Positions 22,638 through 34,555 are shown, numbered from the stretch's first letter. The stretch: 64,000 nt of DNA from Mucidula mucida (GCA_015501055.1 JADNYV010000021.1:248001-312000), one strand, 5' to 3'. The notes: generated by a model not told the origin, from the letters alone. Numbers and translations: made by a program.

Positions 22638-24647
22638 ATGTCTATCACCTCTCTCGCCGTCTCTGCTGGAAACCCAGTCACCTCAGCACACGTTACTGGC
22701 GCGACACCTGCCATTTCCAAGGCGGAGAACATCTCTGTCAAGGACGTGGAACTGCCAGAGTTCACCGCGGTATTGGCGGCCGCGCACGAAACCTTTACTC
22801 ATGTCCTTTCGCTACCTGACTATGTTCCCACTCCCGATACGAAACGATTCCCCCGCTTGGATGTGCATCGCCCCACTTCAGAGCAGAACCCTCTCAATGC
22901 ATGGGCATGGAGAGCTACAGTCAAGGACACGACTGATAAGTCGAAAGGTGGTCTTTTGGAAGGAAAGACTATCGCGTTGAAGGATAATTATGCTTTGGCT
23001 GGCGTCCCATGCTTGATGGGCACGGAGGTGATCAAGGATTGGACGCCTATAATCGACGCGACTGCTGCCACGCGTGCTCTTGAAGCAGGTGCAACAATTA
23101 TAGGCAAAGGTGTCTGCGAGAATCTGTCGCTCTTCGGGTCATCATTCTCCTCTGGTACCGGTCCTATTCACAATCCGTACGCGAAGGGATATAGTGTAGG
23201 TGGCTGTATGTATATTGTTGACTCTCTTTGACGAAGCAAAGAGCTGATGTCTTTTTAGCGACGTCTGGTTGTGCCGTTCTGATTGCCACTAACAATGTTG
23301 ATATGGCTCTTGGCGGTGATCAAGTAAGCGCTTCACTGTTGTTTCATGAGTGCTCTCTGATGTTGGCTAGGGAGGAAGCATCCGATTGGTAGATCATAAC
23401 TCGACGTATTTTCAATCGACACTTACGCTTCGCTAGCCCGCGTCTCATACTGGCATTGTTGGGTTCAAGCCCACGTTTGGCCTCATTCCATACACTGGAA
23501 TTGGTGCCATGGAACCTACAATAGACCACACTGGACCGTACGTGATGTCGTGCTTTCGTTCCTCTACGTTTACAGTCATGGCAGGATGGCGAAGACTGTC
23601 CTTGAGGTCGCGACTCTCTTGCAAGCCGTGGCCGGTCCAGACGGCATTGATGATCGACAGCAGGCCGGTTGCCCCGCCCTCACCAGCATCCCAAACTATC
23701 CAGCTCTAGCCGCCCAGCCCATTGCGGGAATGAAGGTTGGCATTCTGACGGAAGGCATCAACACTTCCACCGCTGATCCGCGTGTAAGCGAGCTCATTGT
23801 TAAGGCTGCCAAGCAATACGAGGCACTCGGTGCCACCGTTGAGGAAGTGAGCATTCCAGGGCACGTCCTCGCTCCTGAGTAGGTTTTCACTTGTTCGGAT
23901 TTCCAAAACGAGCATTGAGTCCTGGACAGCCTTTGGATGGTCGTGTCTCGTTTATCCGCAACGGAGTATATGCTTGGACGCGGAAGCGGGAGGCGAGGTC
24001 TTGTCATGAATGATCTTTCGGCCAAACATCTCCCTTGGACGCAAGAGAAATTCGACAAGCTCTGGGTTAGTGGGCAGAACATTCTCATCAATGGTTTATA
24101 CGCGATGGAACACCTTGACCCAACTGTGAGTTCCTGGAGAATCTTGATTGAAGTGTCCTCACGTACTTTGTCCTCTTCAGCTTCTGGGCAAAGCCACCAA
24201 TCTCGTAAGAAAGGTCCGCGACGAGTACAACGCAGCGTTAGCTCAATACGACGTCATCGTCTTGCCCACTATTCCTTTCGTTCCCCGTAAATTAGGGTCC
24301 GCCGACGATGGCCCTATAGCAAAACTTTCAACCTGTGCAGGCCTTACGTTGAACTCTTGCCCCTTTAACGTGGTAAGCACAATTTCCCGATGTCTCTTCA
24401 AACATACACTTTAACTTTGCAGACCGGGCACCCTGCAATGTCGATCCCCGTTGGTTTCCTGCCTCCGATAAACGATCCTGAGGTGAAGCTCCCTATAGGC
24501 ATGCAGGTAGGGCTCTCCAAAATATGTTTTTGGGCGAGATTGAACTTTTGCTCACAGATCGTCGGCAAGTGGTGGGATGATGCCACCGTATTACAGTTTG
24601 GACATGCTTGGGAGACGACGAATGACTGGAAGACATTTGCTGCATGA
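22638..24647 (+). CDS. Amidase (amidase-signature family)
   Basis: Spliced exons give a protein of about 560 residues that hydrolyses carboxamides to acid plus ammonia. The Ser-cisSer-Lys triad is visible: Lys in EGKTIALKDNYALAG (about residue 115), the cis-Ser in GYSVGGSTSGCAVLIA, and the nucleophile Ser in GGDQGGSIRLPASHTG. The GGDQGGSIR version is typical of the nitrile-pathway/enantioselective amidase branch. The exon carrying the nucleophile is only 18 nt (23371-23388). The C-terminus ends HAWETTNDWKTFAA. The gene is divergent from an MFS permease, suggesting uptake and breakdown of an amide nitrogen source, which is an inference. No signal peptide is seen, so the product is probably cytosolic. 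Confidence 0.85.
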
Positions 24648-24674
24648 TTGTAGTAGTATAGCAATGCAATGGAA

Positions 24675-25603
24675 TCAATCTTGTAACCACTCTCCTAGCA
24701 GTTTCCAAACCACGTCCGCCTCTTCGTTCCACTCCTCATGTTTATCAGCGACGCAGCTTTGGCAGACACCCATACTGCCCCAATCGATGTTTTTCATCAT
24801 CTCCAAGCTCTCTAAAGGCCTGTAGACCCCATGGCTCTCAAGAGAGGGACTTATAACGACGGTCATCCAGGACTCCGCGAATACATCTGTACAAGCCATA
24901 TGTGATGTAGCAGGAGGCGTAAACAGTAATGCGGTGAAATGAGATATCAGCGAATCCAAGAGACTCGTACAACGCGCCCGTAACTCTCGAGGCAACGTCG
25001 ACGATTCCTGTAAAGCGTCAGCTAGTCAACAAGCAATCTAGAACTTGACAGACATTTTCATCATCGTGGAACTCTCTCGTCGTGACGACGTGGTACCAAA
25101 GCCGTTTCCGTATTTCTTCCTCCAAGTCGAGTCGAAGGGCAAGGATTAACGCAGCTTCTGCGTAATCACAGGGTGGGAATATTCGAGCAGGAAACAGGTC
25201 AGAAAGCGCGCGTAAGGCAATGGCGCGCAAGGCCTGGTTTGTTTCTGTGAGTGGTAATGCAGATAAGCGATCAGTTATGTCGCGAAGAGTATCAAAGGGA
25301 ATGTCGGCTCTTAAGAGAGGTCAGAAATGAACAGCTCTTAACCCGTACCACGCACCGAGAGACGAGAAGTTCGAGTTCATCCGAGGTAACACTTTCAATA
25401 AGAATTAATTTAGTGTTCTCCGTTACGGAGCCTGGAACATTGTCGAACAAGCCATCCTCGTCGCGTATTCGGAAGAGCTGAGTGTTGTCACTGGCTTGAA
25501 GAACGACGTTGCCTTCAGGATCGCGACATCGCGAAGTCTTCGTCTGCACCGAAGCATCTGAGCTATGCGGGCGGCCGGATGTGGCAATCTCTGGAGCGGT
25601 CAT
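24675..25603 (-). CDS. BTB/POZ-type domain protein
   Basis: The N-terminal exon (MTAPEIATSGRPHSS, CRDPEGNVVLQASDNTQLFRI) matches the opening of many Agaricomycete BTB proteins, where DPEGN(V/I)VLQASD and xFRI(H) precede the dimerisation fold. Later exons give DIPFDTLRDITDRLSALPLT, ALRALSDLFPARIFPP, YAEAALILALRLDLEEEIRK and the tail WNEEADVVWKLLGEWLQD. The central BTB strand region looks shorter than usual (FRIRDEDGLFDNVPG), either a compact version or an unrecognised extra exon. The probable role is protein interaction, but partners are unknown. A Met at 25621 is also in frame. The gene ends 27 bases from the convergent amidase stop. Confidence 0.6.
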
Positions 25604-25710
25604 CGTGGTTAATCGAAACATGATTCGTAAGGCCGAGATGAAGGAAGATTACAGCACGTGCTCGCAAAACTCCTCGAACTGCCACTAAGCTGAGAACGCA
25701 GAATGAAAAG

Positions 25711-26854
25711 ATTGCAAGGTATCGAAGTTGACAGAGCTGTACAGGAGGCGTACAGGTACACATAAAGATATAGATAAATAGATAAATAAACAAGTGACCC
25801 AAATTTGAAGAAATGATATGAACATCAATAAGTATTTTCGCAGTACTGCGATTAAATCCAATCCCAGGAAACTCCGGTGAGACGACCAACGGCGACGGGG
25901 TCATCAACGAGTTGCTTGATCGCGGACGTGGTGAAGTCAAGGTCGTAGAGACCCGCGCATCCAGCACACTTGTCCGTTACGGTCACCGTAACGGACCTTC
26001 CGTTGTCTATTTCGAAACAATGAGCAATGGGGAATACAGTAGGAGAACAGATAATTACAATTGGCGGTGAGCTTCTTGTTACAGATAGGATTCCTAGAAG
26101 CAAATTTCATATTAGGCTCAAACCAGAGAGGTAGGTAAGTCCTAGGCGCACAAGTTGGGGTTCGCGGTAGCACCGCTGGAAAGTCGCGTTAATACGGTTG
26201 GAAGACATAATGCGAGGAGGGAGTGCGCTTACGGGTACGTGTCATACAGAGTGTGGGACACCGCCACAATCAGATCGGTAGCGACGTTGGTGATACCGCA
26301 TGCCCCAAGGCCGGGGTCGTAGTAGGTGCCTAAGATAGGTTAAGGGAAATGTAGCGCCGCGAAGATTTCTGCTCACCTTCGCCGACATTGGCGCGGGCCT
26401 CCAGACTAGGTGTATAGTTGGTCGGAAGGGCCAATGCCGAAACGACCCAAAGAGTAAAGAAAGTGACGAGGGCGGAGAGTTTGAACATTGTACGAGGAAG
26501 GAGTGAATTTGAAAGGATAGTAAGTGGAAATCCCAGAAGTAGAATGGAATAAAGAGCTGCGTGCAGATGAGCTCTAGTAGACTGCCTGGCCTTTTTATCG
26601 ACGAGTCCCAATTCCTTGTGTTTGATTGATCATGAGGTCGCCATGTTTCAAGACAGCACTAGACAATGATACAGAGTGACAAAATCGTATTCCCAAGTCG
26701 TGAAACAGAGTAGAGTGTGTGACAGCCGAGCGTTGAGTTCGGTCCAAGCACCAATTAGGCCAGTTCCATATGGAACTCCTGCGCAGAATCAAATCGTCGG
26801 CACTGTGAAGGTGTAGCAGGTCTCGTGCTGCACATGCTAAGGATTCACGAGTTG
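25711..26854. repeat. Right arm of an inverted segmental duplication
   Basis: Reverse complement of about 3483-4625, covering the promoter, introns, coding exons and downstream region of the DPBB gene. This arm keeps the open reading frame. Confidence 0.85.
25852..26488 (-). CDS. Secreted double-psi beta-barrel (barwin/RlpA-like) protein
   Basis: Four exons are inferred. The signal peptide MFKLSALVTFFTLWVVSA is followed by a short linker, then the DPBB fold pieces GTYYDPGLGACGITNVATDL, SHTLYDTYPGATANPN, PICNKKLTANYNGRSVTVTV, TDKCAGCAGLYDLDFTTSA and the end LTGVSWDWI. The GTYYDPGLGACG and CAGC...DLD motifs are hallmarks of fungal DPBB/expansin-like small secreted proteins. These lack the catalytic set of cellulases and are often expressed during growth or stress. 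The mature protein is about 115 residues. Borders: exon 1 ends with a phase-1 gtgagc donor. A GT donor inside the CCCAACTTGTGC region avoids an in-frame stop. A duplicate at 3847-4479 is frameshifted. Confidence 0.75.
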
Positions 26855-27987
26855 TGTTGTCAACGCGTGATTGTAGGTGAGTGATGGCAAGAAAGAAGCA
26901 CTGGCACGTGCGATCAATCGCCTTTACCCTTGACGCTCAACCTGCGCTCAACGGTCCACTGGTGACTATTGAAAAACTGACCGTGTCTTCGACGATTTTC
27001 ATTCTTGCGTTAACGCGTAGACATCTTCACCAAAGACGTGCACCAAAACGCGTATCTTAAGTATTCGAATGCGTATTCTGCGACTCGGATCTGAAATTCG
27101 AAACACATTGACTATGGCGCTTCTCCAGATCCCCTGATGATAGATTCCCTCCATCTAATACTTACATCGGTTCAGTCAAATGCTCTTGCACGCCTACGGC
27201 CAAGCTGTGTGGGGATAATCAATGTTTAAGGATACACATGCACGCACAGTATCAGGCCGGCGCGTCGTGAAAATACCCATGGGCTGGTGGCGCGACGCGT
27301 ATGGCGAAGATGTCTGGCCCTGCTGCAGAAGCGTTTCGAGCAATGTTTCTGAGACGGAGTAGGGTGGCTTTGTAAGTAGCAGCTTCAGAGACCTGCTTTG
27401 ATGCCACTTTTCCAGCGTTGGGTCGAGCACAGTGCTTCAATGATTCCCGTCCCGACCTGCGGTCTTCTCAGCGCTGGTGTACCGCGGTGTATTGTTACTG
27501 GGGTAAACAACCCAAGCATAGACAACACTACCTTCATAATAGTTTGCTCAGTGCTGGTGATGCAATTCGTCTGTCCATCATTAAGGATTGTTTCAGCTCG
27601 CAGATCTCCAGGCTTGAGCATCAAACCATATGATCATCTGCTGCGCTAAAATGCCTTACTGCTACATTCTCGACTCGGTTTGAGGATATTCTGAGACATT
27701 CGCTGGATCGTCAATATGCTTCAACATGGTACAATAAGCACGTCCGCCGAGGTTCTATGTCTCTATAACCGACCATTTTGTGTTATCTTTGGTCGAGATG
27801 CCTCCAAAAAGAGTCCAGGTGGCGACAAATGGCGAGGATGATATCATGAGGGCTATGAGCTTGTAACGTCAGTTAACTACCTCTGTCCTCGCGGGAAGAA
27901 GTGTCAAGTTTGCTCAGTTCAAAAGTGCAACACAAAAAGAATAGCTCAATAAGCGAGACTGTTCTGAACGCCACAGATTAGAATCAT
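26855..27987. other. Intergenic, possible short exons only
   Basis: A minus-strand frame at 27252-27440 reads like protein (KATLLRLRNIARNASAA, then GPDIFAIRVAPPAHGYFHD), and an upstream frame at 27385-27624 could supply another exon. I could not assemble a gene with confidence and recognise no domain. Confidence 0.3.
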
Positions 27988-28061
27988 GGGTCGATGGCGT
28001 AGTTGGTTATCGCATCTGTCTAACACACAGAAGGTCCTCAGTTCGAGCCTGAGTCGACTCA
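27988..28061 (+). tRNA. tRNA-Val (anticodon AAC)
   Basis: A 74-base cloverleaf without intron. The acceptor arm GGGTCGA pairs with TCGACTC (one G-U). The D-arm is followed by anticodon stem TCTGT/ACAGA with loop CTAACAC (AAC), and the T-arm CTCAG-TTCGAGC-CTGAG. The discriminator is A. A run of T directly after (actttttg) fits a Pol III terminator. A near-identical but degenerate copy lies at 36834-36907 on the other strand. Confidence 0.9.
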
Positions 28062-28162
28062 CTTTTTGTCAACCTGTTATGCATTGTGGCGCATTTCCGA
28101 TCACGTCACTGTGACACTAGTCTTACAAGAGAAAATTAATTTTAGTATTCTGATCAACTAGT

Positions 28163-28442
28163 TTAACGTTCACAGCCTTTGTAGTAGTAGCACATGCTGC
28201 TTGATAAAAGGTTTCTAGTGTAGGACCTGCCGGCTTGACCCAAATCATCACATTCGGTGACTCTGTCCTCAACCCGCATGCATACTGAGGGGCTCTTGAT
28301 GGAGTGTATGCAAAGTCCGCCAGTCTTCATGCATCGAAGGGAATTGAAGAAGCGCAACGCCATATCACGCATCTTCGCTAAACTGTGTTTGTGTCAGTTT
28401 GAATATCTAGACGATTGATACTCACTTACAAGCCAGAAGCAT
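28163..28442 (-). CDS. Possible small gene behind RRP46
   Basis: A Met at 28442 (MLLA), a good donor (gtaagt) and an acceptor (tttag) about 60 bases on would join a frame KMRDMALRFFNSLRCMKTG that ends CYYYKGCER at 28163. The product of about 75 residues has no known domain. It begins 6 bases after the RRP46 stop codon and may simply be the RRP46 3' UTR. Confidence 0.2.
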
Positions 28443-28447
28443 CGGAC

Positions 28448-29202
28448 CTAGATTTCCATCTCGTCCTCCTCCTCCTCCAAAGATAGTCTCTCGCGACGGG
28501 CCACGGTTTTCTTCAATGTTTTCCACACGTTGATCACGGATTCTCTGGCAATGGTTCTCGCTTGAAGAAGCTCCTGCTCATCGAAACCACTGCCTGTCCA
28601 GTTCGTCCAGATGCAATCCACCCTCTGTAAACCTTGTATGTGGAAGGCAAAGCACCCAGAAGCAGATGCCTGCTGCCTCTCTTCTGAGGAAGGGTCGACG
28701 ATAAAACTATCGCCCGATATCCCTACATCAACAGCGCAGACAACGCCCCGCATAGGAACGGAGGCAGAGGCCATACAAGCCATGGTTGACGCGTTGATCA
28801 TGCTAGCTAGAGAGTCTTGATCTGTGAGCGACTGAACCACCAGAACAACAGCTGAACGTGGATTCGCCTCCATGACCAGGCTCTGCTTGAGTACGCTTCC
28901 AAGGACAGAACCGGTCTTTTTCTCGCGAGTACCAGGGATACCAGAGAGTGGACGAACGACGACGTCGAGGGATAGACGTGATGGATTTTCTGCCGCTAAA
29001 CGGACTTCGATAGGCCCGGTGAATGACGCTAATGCTGAGGGCGTTGAACCTGTGCAGGTTTGAGTTGTTCGTTGAATTTCGGCGAGAGTTGCTATTATTC
29101 ACCAAATGCAAAGCGTGCACTACCGTCTACGCGTGCCAGATCGTCGAATTCAGCGGTAATGGGCCGGACATCATGCGCAGAGCGACCGTCTGGGCGCGTC
29201 AT
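28448..29202 (-). CDS. RRP46: Exosome complex subunit RRP46 (RNase PH-like)
   Basis: Exon 1 encodes MTRPDGRSAHDVRPITAEFD and VDGSARFAFG. A phase-1 intron joins it to STPSALASFTGPIEVRLAAE, RLSLDVVVRPLSGIPGTREK and SVLKQSLVMEANPRSAVVLV. Later blocks are MINASTMACMASASVPMRG, CAVDVGISGDSFIVDPSSEE and an acidic end. The VTGPIE..., LDVVVRPLxGIPGTREK and DP(S/T)xEE motifs match Rrp46, one of the six RNase PH-like ring subunits of the RNA exosome, which trims and degrades RNA in nucleus and cytoplasm. The eukaryotic ring subunit is expected to be catalytically inactive. At about 230 residues, the length is normal. An intronless alternative would hit a stop soon after GE, so the intron is needed. Confidence 0.85.
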
Positions 29203-30812
29203 AATTCTTCAAGATGAGAGTGAGAGCTAAATCAGGAACCGATCATTTTACTCATTCTCCCACATGCCAATGCCATGTTCAATTGTATCTGCACGGACCA
29301 GCCCTTTTCTGCCGCCAGCTCTTCTGACCTCGAACTATCCAGACGAGGTTAGACAAGCAACACGCCGGTACGCATTTTAGTGAGCTGCTCACCATTGCAA
29401 GTGTTGACCATTCTCTGTACATGTGACGCGCAGAGGGTCAGGCCCGAGGAACGAGGGCCTAAGAGACTTTGCCAGGCCAAGTCTAAGCAAGCAGACGGCC
29501 CTCTCAGACTCTCAGATTTTGTAGACAGCATGTATTACATTAGCATACTTCTTTGGGGACGCCCGATTAGGAAATCGCGCGTCTTGCTCGCAACCTACTC
29601 CCTTTACGTGGTGGGTTGTCTGGATCCGTGTCCAGGTCCAGTTCAGCCTTCCACCCGAGTTCTTCGGCTGCTGAGGCGGTTTGGTTTCCCCATCCACATC
29701 CTGGTGTGGCGTCACCCGTGGAAACCCTTTGCCGCTTCCCTTTCCCCAGCCGGGACCTCACCCCCAAACCACACGGTATTATTGACACCGCTCTTTCTCC
29801 CTCTCTCTCTCTCCCTTTCCTCCTCAAGCCGGTCGCCACTTAGCTTGGGCCCTCTCTATCTTGGTCACACCGTAATACTCTGCTTTTTCTTGGTTCTTCG
29901 AGCAACTGTCATTCTCTGGTCGATCCCTTACTGCCACCACCGCCGAGCATAATCCTGTCATCGATAAATGGCACCGCCACACGCAAGTCAATTTGCGAGG
30001 AAGCAATGGAAACCTTGGGCTCAAAGCCCAGCAGAGAATACCATTACGGCTCTACAGGTCAAGGGATCTATTCCGATTGTAGTCACCCAGACTCCCTGAA
30101 TGGCCAGAGCAACGGCGGAGTTGTCGCGGGACCACGCTTTGCCTAAACAAGTGTTTGTCGATCCTTCGCCAGATCGCACCTTTTGGATATCATCGATTAT
30201 CTACGCTACGGTTGCCGGGATGTGTCCTGGTTTCTACATATACTAACTGCATACGCGAATTAGAGATAATCGAGCTTGATCCTTGGATTACGATGCGGTT
30301 CACTGCTTGCATTTCTCTCGCCACCATGTGAGCCTACTTCTCGTCTCTGTTATCTTTTCCGCTCACGCATACGCAGTACAGTATATTTTCAACGACGCCT
30401 CTGTTTACTCATTTCTTGTTCTTTGAAGTTTGTGGATATTTCACCTTCATAACTACGCCTGCGCGACGATAAAGAGTATACATCTTCCGAATCCTTGTCA
30501 CTTACCGCAGCTTTTCTGGTCGCCGCAATCGGTTACTCAATATTATTTATTTGCGCGAAGCTCTTAAGACATACAGTTATTGAAGCATGTTTGCTCTTAC
30601 GCGTCCCTTTGCAATGGTCAATATCTAGTTGCTTACCTCAATTCTCGAAGGATTCACGAGGAAAACATCGGCCGATTCGGGGCAAGTCGGAACGAAGTTG
30701 CCGGTGGAAAATCACAAGAACGTGATTGGTTAAATTCCGCTCGTCACGATCGGAGGAGACATTCTCCAGCTTGTGCATTCACCATCTCCCTCCTTTGTCG
30801 ACAACGTCCGCC
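29203..30812. other. Long intergenic region between RRP46 and SDH1
   Basis: A 1.6 kb region between two divergent genes. A pyrimidine-rich run (cCTCTTTCTCCCTCTCTCTC type) lies at about 29788-29822. Open frames such as 29380-29952 have no domain and unusual composition. A short Met frame at 30290 (MRFTACISLATM) followed by a gtgagc donor could be the first exon of a secreted protein, but no continuation was found. Confidence 0.4.
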
Positions 30813-33324
30813 ATGTTGTCTAGGGGCGTTTCTGGACGGTTGCTGCGTTCTCAACGCTCATTTCACTCGTCGGCCGTGGCCAGTCGTATTGCCTCGACCA
30901 ACCCAGTAAAGGCGCAGGAGGTCCCGGTACGCTGACAGTCTTGGACGGATGTGGGCACTGCTGATTATATCTCCCCGATAGTCGTGGTCTTCTGGCAAAT
31001 ATCCTCTTATTGAACACGAATACGATGCCATCGTTGTGTGAGTTTTGCTGAGAGGCGCTAGGATATGTGCTGATGCAATTATCAGCGGTGCCGGAGGAGC
31101 AGGTCTCAGAGCCGCTTTTGGTCTCGCAGAGGCAGGCTTCAACACTGCGTGCATTACCAAGCTGTTCCCGACGCGAAGTCACACCGTCGCGGCTCAGGTA
31201 CGTCATGATTTATGTCTGGTTAGCTCGCTCTTATTTTGCTTCAGGGCGGTATCAATGCTGCATTGGGGGTACGCTTAGCTATACGTGTCGGTTACTGGTC
31301 TAATCGTGCTTGCAGAATATGACTGAGGATGACTGGAGATGGCACATGTACGATACCGTAAGTTACCCCGCCGTGTTTCCCCGCACCACTGCCAACTGAA
31401 CATTAATATAGGTTAAAGGATCTGACTGGCTGGGTGACCAGGACGCCATACACTACATGTGTCGCGAAGCTCCTAGCACTGTCATTGAGGTCATTACCCT
31501 GCCTATGCGGTTTCTGCGTTTTGATCAAATCCTTGCAGCTCGAACATTTTGGTGTCCCGTTCTCCAGGACGAAGGAGGGCAAGATTTATCAACGTGCTTT
31601 CGGTGGCCAATCTTTGAAATTCGGCAAAGGAGGTCAAGCATATCGCTGTGCTGCTGCCGCCGACCGAACAGGGCACGCGCTTCTTCACACGCTCTACGGC
31701 CAATCTCTCCGTCATAACACGAACTTTTTCATCGAATATTTCGCCCTGGATCTTATAATGCAGGATGGCGAATGTGTTGGTGTGATTGCTCTCAACATGG
31801 AAGATGGTACACTGCACCGATTCAGGGCCCACAAGACTGTTCTGGCCACCGGAGGATACGGACGTGCTTACTTCAGTTGCACTAGTGCGCACACTTGCTC
31901 CGGTGACGGTAATGCTATGGTCGTGCGCGCTGGTCTTCCTCTTCAGGATCTTGAATTCGTTCAATTCCACCCTACCGGTATCTACGGCGCTGGATGCCTT
32001 ATCACGGAAGGTGCGTGTTCCTCTTTTCCTGATATTTCGCATCTTATTTTTGGCAGGCTCTCGTGGCGAGGGAGGATATCTTTTAAATTCGGAGGGTGAG
32101 CGGTTCATGGAACGTTACGCTCCTACCGCAAAGGATCTTGCTTCCCGTGACGTCGTGTCCCGTAGTATGACCATAGAAATTCGCGAAGGCCGTGGTGTTG
32201 GTCCGGAGAAGGATCACATCTACCTCCAGCTTAGCCATCTTCCCCCAGAAGTCCTGCACGAGCGTCTCCCCGGTATATCCGAAACGGCTGCCATCTTCTC
32301 CGGTGTCGACGTTACAAAGGAGCCTATTCCTGTTCTTCCCACTGTGCACTATAATAGCAAGTCCAACTTTTCACTGTGCTCCAACTTCGTTCTGACACGT
32401 TTGAATAGTGGGCGGTATCCCAACCAAGTACACAGGCGAGGTTATCACGGTTGACAAAAAGGGCAAGGACAAGGTCGTTCCGGGACTGTACGCCGCTGGT
32501 GAAGCTGCCTGTGTTTCTGTCCACGGCGCTAATCGTCTTGGCGCCAACTCGCTTCTCGACATCGTCGTTTTCGGACGAGCTTGTGCTCATCACATAAGGG
32601 ACACCCTGACGCCTGGTACCCCGCACAAGGCTATCCCGGAAGACGCTGGTATGCAGAGCATCGAGTACCTGGACAAAATCAGGTTAGTCGCTCCAACAAG
32701 CATTTTTAACTTCCTCTTAATTTCATCTAGGAATGCGGATGGTCCACTACCGACTGCAAAAATAAGGCTCGACCTCCAGAAGGCCATGCAAACTGATGCT
32801 GCTGTCTTCCGGTATGCATGTTGCCCTTTTTTTACATTCTCTCCTGAATGTTATACAGTACTCAACAGTCCTTGGATGAGGGTGTACAGAAGGTTCGGGA
32901 AATCTACAACAGTTTTTCCAAGGTTGGAACCAAGGACCGAAGCATGATCTGGAACAGGTGGGTTGTCAGCTATGCTTCTTTGAACGTCGAATAACGTTGG
33001 GTGTTAGTGACCTCGTTGAGACACTGGAGCTTCGGAATATTTTACAATGTGCGATCCAGACTATCACCTCTGCTGCTGCACGCAAGGAGTCTCGAGGAGC
33101 ACATGCCCGTGAGGATTTCCCAGATGTTAGTAATCTTTCTATACTTGAGAGAGTGTCTAACTAACTCTTGATAGCGTGACGACGAGACGTGGATGAAGCA
33201 CACGCTGTCATTTCAGCATGACATTGAGTCGCCTGATGTTGAGCTCAAGTACCGTAGTGTGATTGACACCACGTTGGATGAAAACGAGTGCAAGCCTGTG
33301 CCACCATTCAAGCGTGTGTACTAA
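30813..33324 (+). CDS. SDH1: Succinate dehydrogenase flavoprotein subunit, mitochondrial
   Basis: Catalytic subunit of complex II, oxidising succinate to fumarate with covalently bound [23 protein letters not shown] is a mitochondrial presequence. The FAD fold has [36 protein letters not shown] carries the His that binds FAD. Further blocks are [39 protein letters not shown] (active-site His and Arg), [34 protein letters not shown] and the tail [12 protein letters not shown]. The whole family length (about 640 residues) is covered. Introns are dense. One exon is only 24 nt (31245-31268, GGINAALG), and the intron before MGGIPT begins with GC (32357) instead of GT. No breaks were seen. Confidence 0.95.
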
Positions 33325-33638
33325 GGAAGTACTTATGTTGTTACATTAGAAACCTGTATTAAGTACACTTTCCTGGATTCTCTTCATTTGAACGACGACT
33401 ACGTGGCAGCGAATAGGAAGTTAATTTTGATGTTCGCACGGAGTGATATTCATTGTTGTCGGGTGCGTTCGGGCATGTACGTGATGCGCCACAGAGTAGA
33501 CCTCATGCCATGGACGTGCAGCGGGCATCGTGTGAATTGATAATCGCTGCAGTGTGTGAATGCAAATGCATTATGCCCAAGAGAAATAGATAGATGCAGT
33601 ATGTACGATATAATGAGTGTAAGTATAAGAAAGGTGTC
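33325..33638. other. Intergenic, convergent 3' ends
   Basis: About 310 bases lie between the SDH1 stop and the convergent minus-strand gene. No gene is seen. Confidence 0.5.
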
Positions 33639-34555
33639 TCAAGGCATGCTTCGCCTGCGGAATCTATCGGAATCGATATCATGATCAGAATAATCATCTC
33701 GACGGGTTTGAGCAGTACGCGGGGGTTTCGTGTGAAACGCGCGCGACAGGAACCCTCTAGCGTGTTTGTCGGGCTGGGGGAAGGACTAGACATGCTAAGC
33801 AGGATCAGAGACTGTGCGAAAGAAAGATAAGCAAATGGGCTTACCACGACTCGCATGTTAACTGCGCCTGGAGGCGGCACAACTACATATGGGGTAGGAC
33901 CAGGAAGATACGAGTGGCTGTGCGATTGACGGTGGTGATAGTGATGCGGTTGGGCAGAAAGAGGAGGGGGCGGAGGGGGCTGTGACCACGCGGGAACAGG
34001 CGTGGGGGCGTAGCGTGGCGCAGGCGCGTGAAGGTAGCCGGGTGCCGGCACGGGTGGCACGTAGACGGGGACAGGCGTCGGGGTGCCGGTTCTGTGTGCC
34101 GAGATCGGAACAGGCGTTGGTGTGGCGCCATAGACAGAAGCGGGGGTCGGCCCGTAGGATTTTGTGGCGGGACCGTACACGCCTGGCGTGGGATGGCGAG
34201 TCACGGGATGTGAGCGGTGATGGTGCTGCTGGGGAGGTGGAGAGAGATAGTGGGCGGGCATCGGGCCGGGTAGCGGTGCATAGATGGCCGGCGGTGGAGG
34301 GCGGGCGTCGAGACTGGCACCTCGTCGCCGCGACGAGGAGGACGACTCACGTGTGAGATCTCTGGCGGTCACCCTCCGCCCTCCACCGCTGCTGCTGCTC
34401 CCGCTGCTCGAAAGGTCGAACTCGCGTGGATCGGTCTCGACTGCACAGCGGAATTCACCTTTATGGGCTTCTGTGTCGTCGACCCATCGCGAGATGCGCC
34501 GCATGGTAGCCTGGTAGCGGTCCTGAGCCTCTGGCGAAAAGTCATATTCCGTCAT
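33639..34555 (-). CDS. Pro/His/Ser-rich hypothetical protein
   Basis: Exon 1 (34555-33845) begins MTEYDFSPEAQDRYQATMRR with ISRWVDDTEAH. That short conserved helix resembles the start of a basidiomycete hypothetical family. A long low-complexity section follows, rich in Pro, Tyr and His (PTPGVYGPATKSYGPTP, VPVYVPPVPAPGY). A GT-AG intron (33844-33774) joins in phase 0 to a basic tail, PDKHARGFLSRAFHTKPPR and RRDDYSDHDIDSDRFRR, ending SMP. This splice choice replaces a long unspliced tail that does not look like protein. No membrane segment or enzyme motif is seen, and the protein is probably disordered. Function is unknown. Confidence 0.65.

Noticed and set aside
29380..29952. 190-residue plus-strand open frame in the RRP46-SDH1 intergenic region
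   Set aside because: Composition follows a pyrimidine-rich run, there is no domain, and the opposite strand is also open in places. It is most likely chance.
33503..33770. Unspliced C-terminus of the Pro-rich hypothetical gene
   Set aside because: The hydrophobic tail read through the intron does not look like protein. A GT-AG intron joins in phase to a basic tail ending at 33639.
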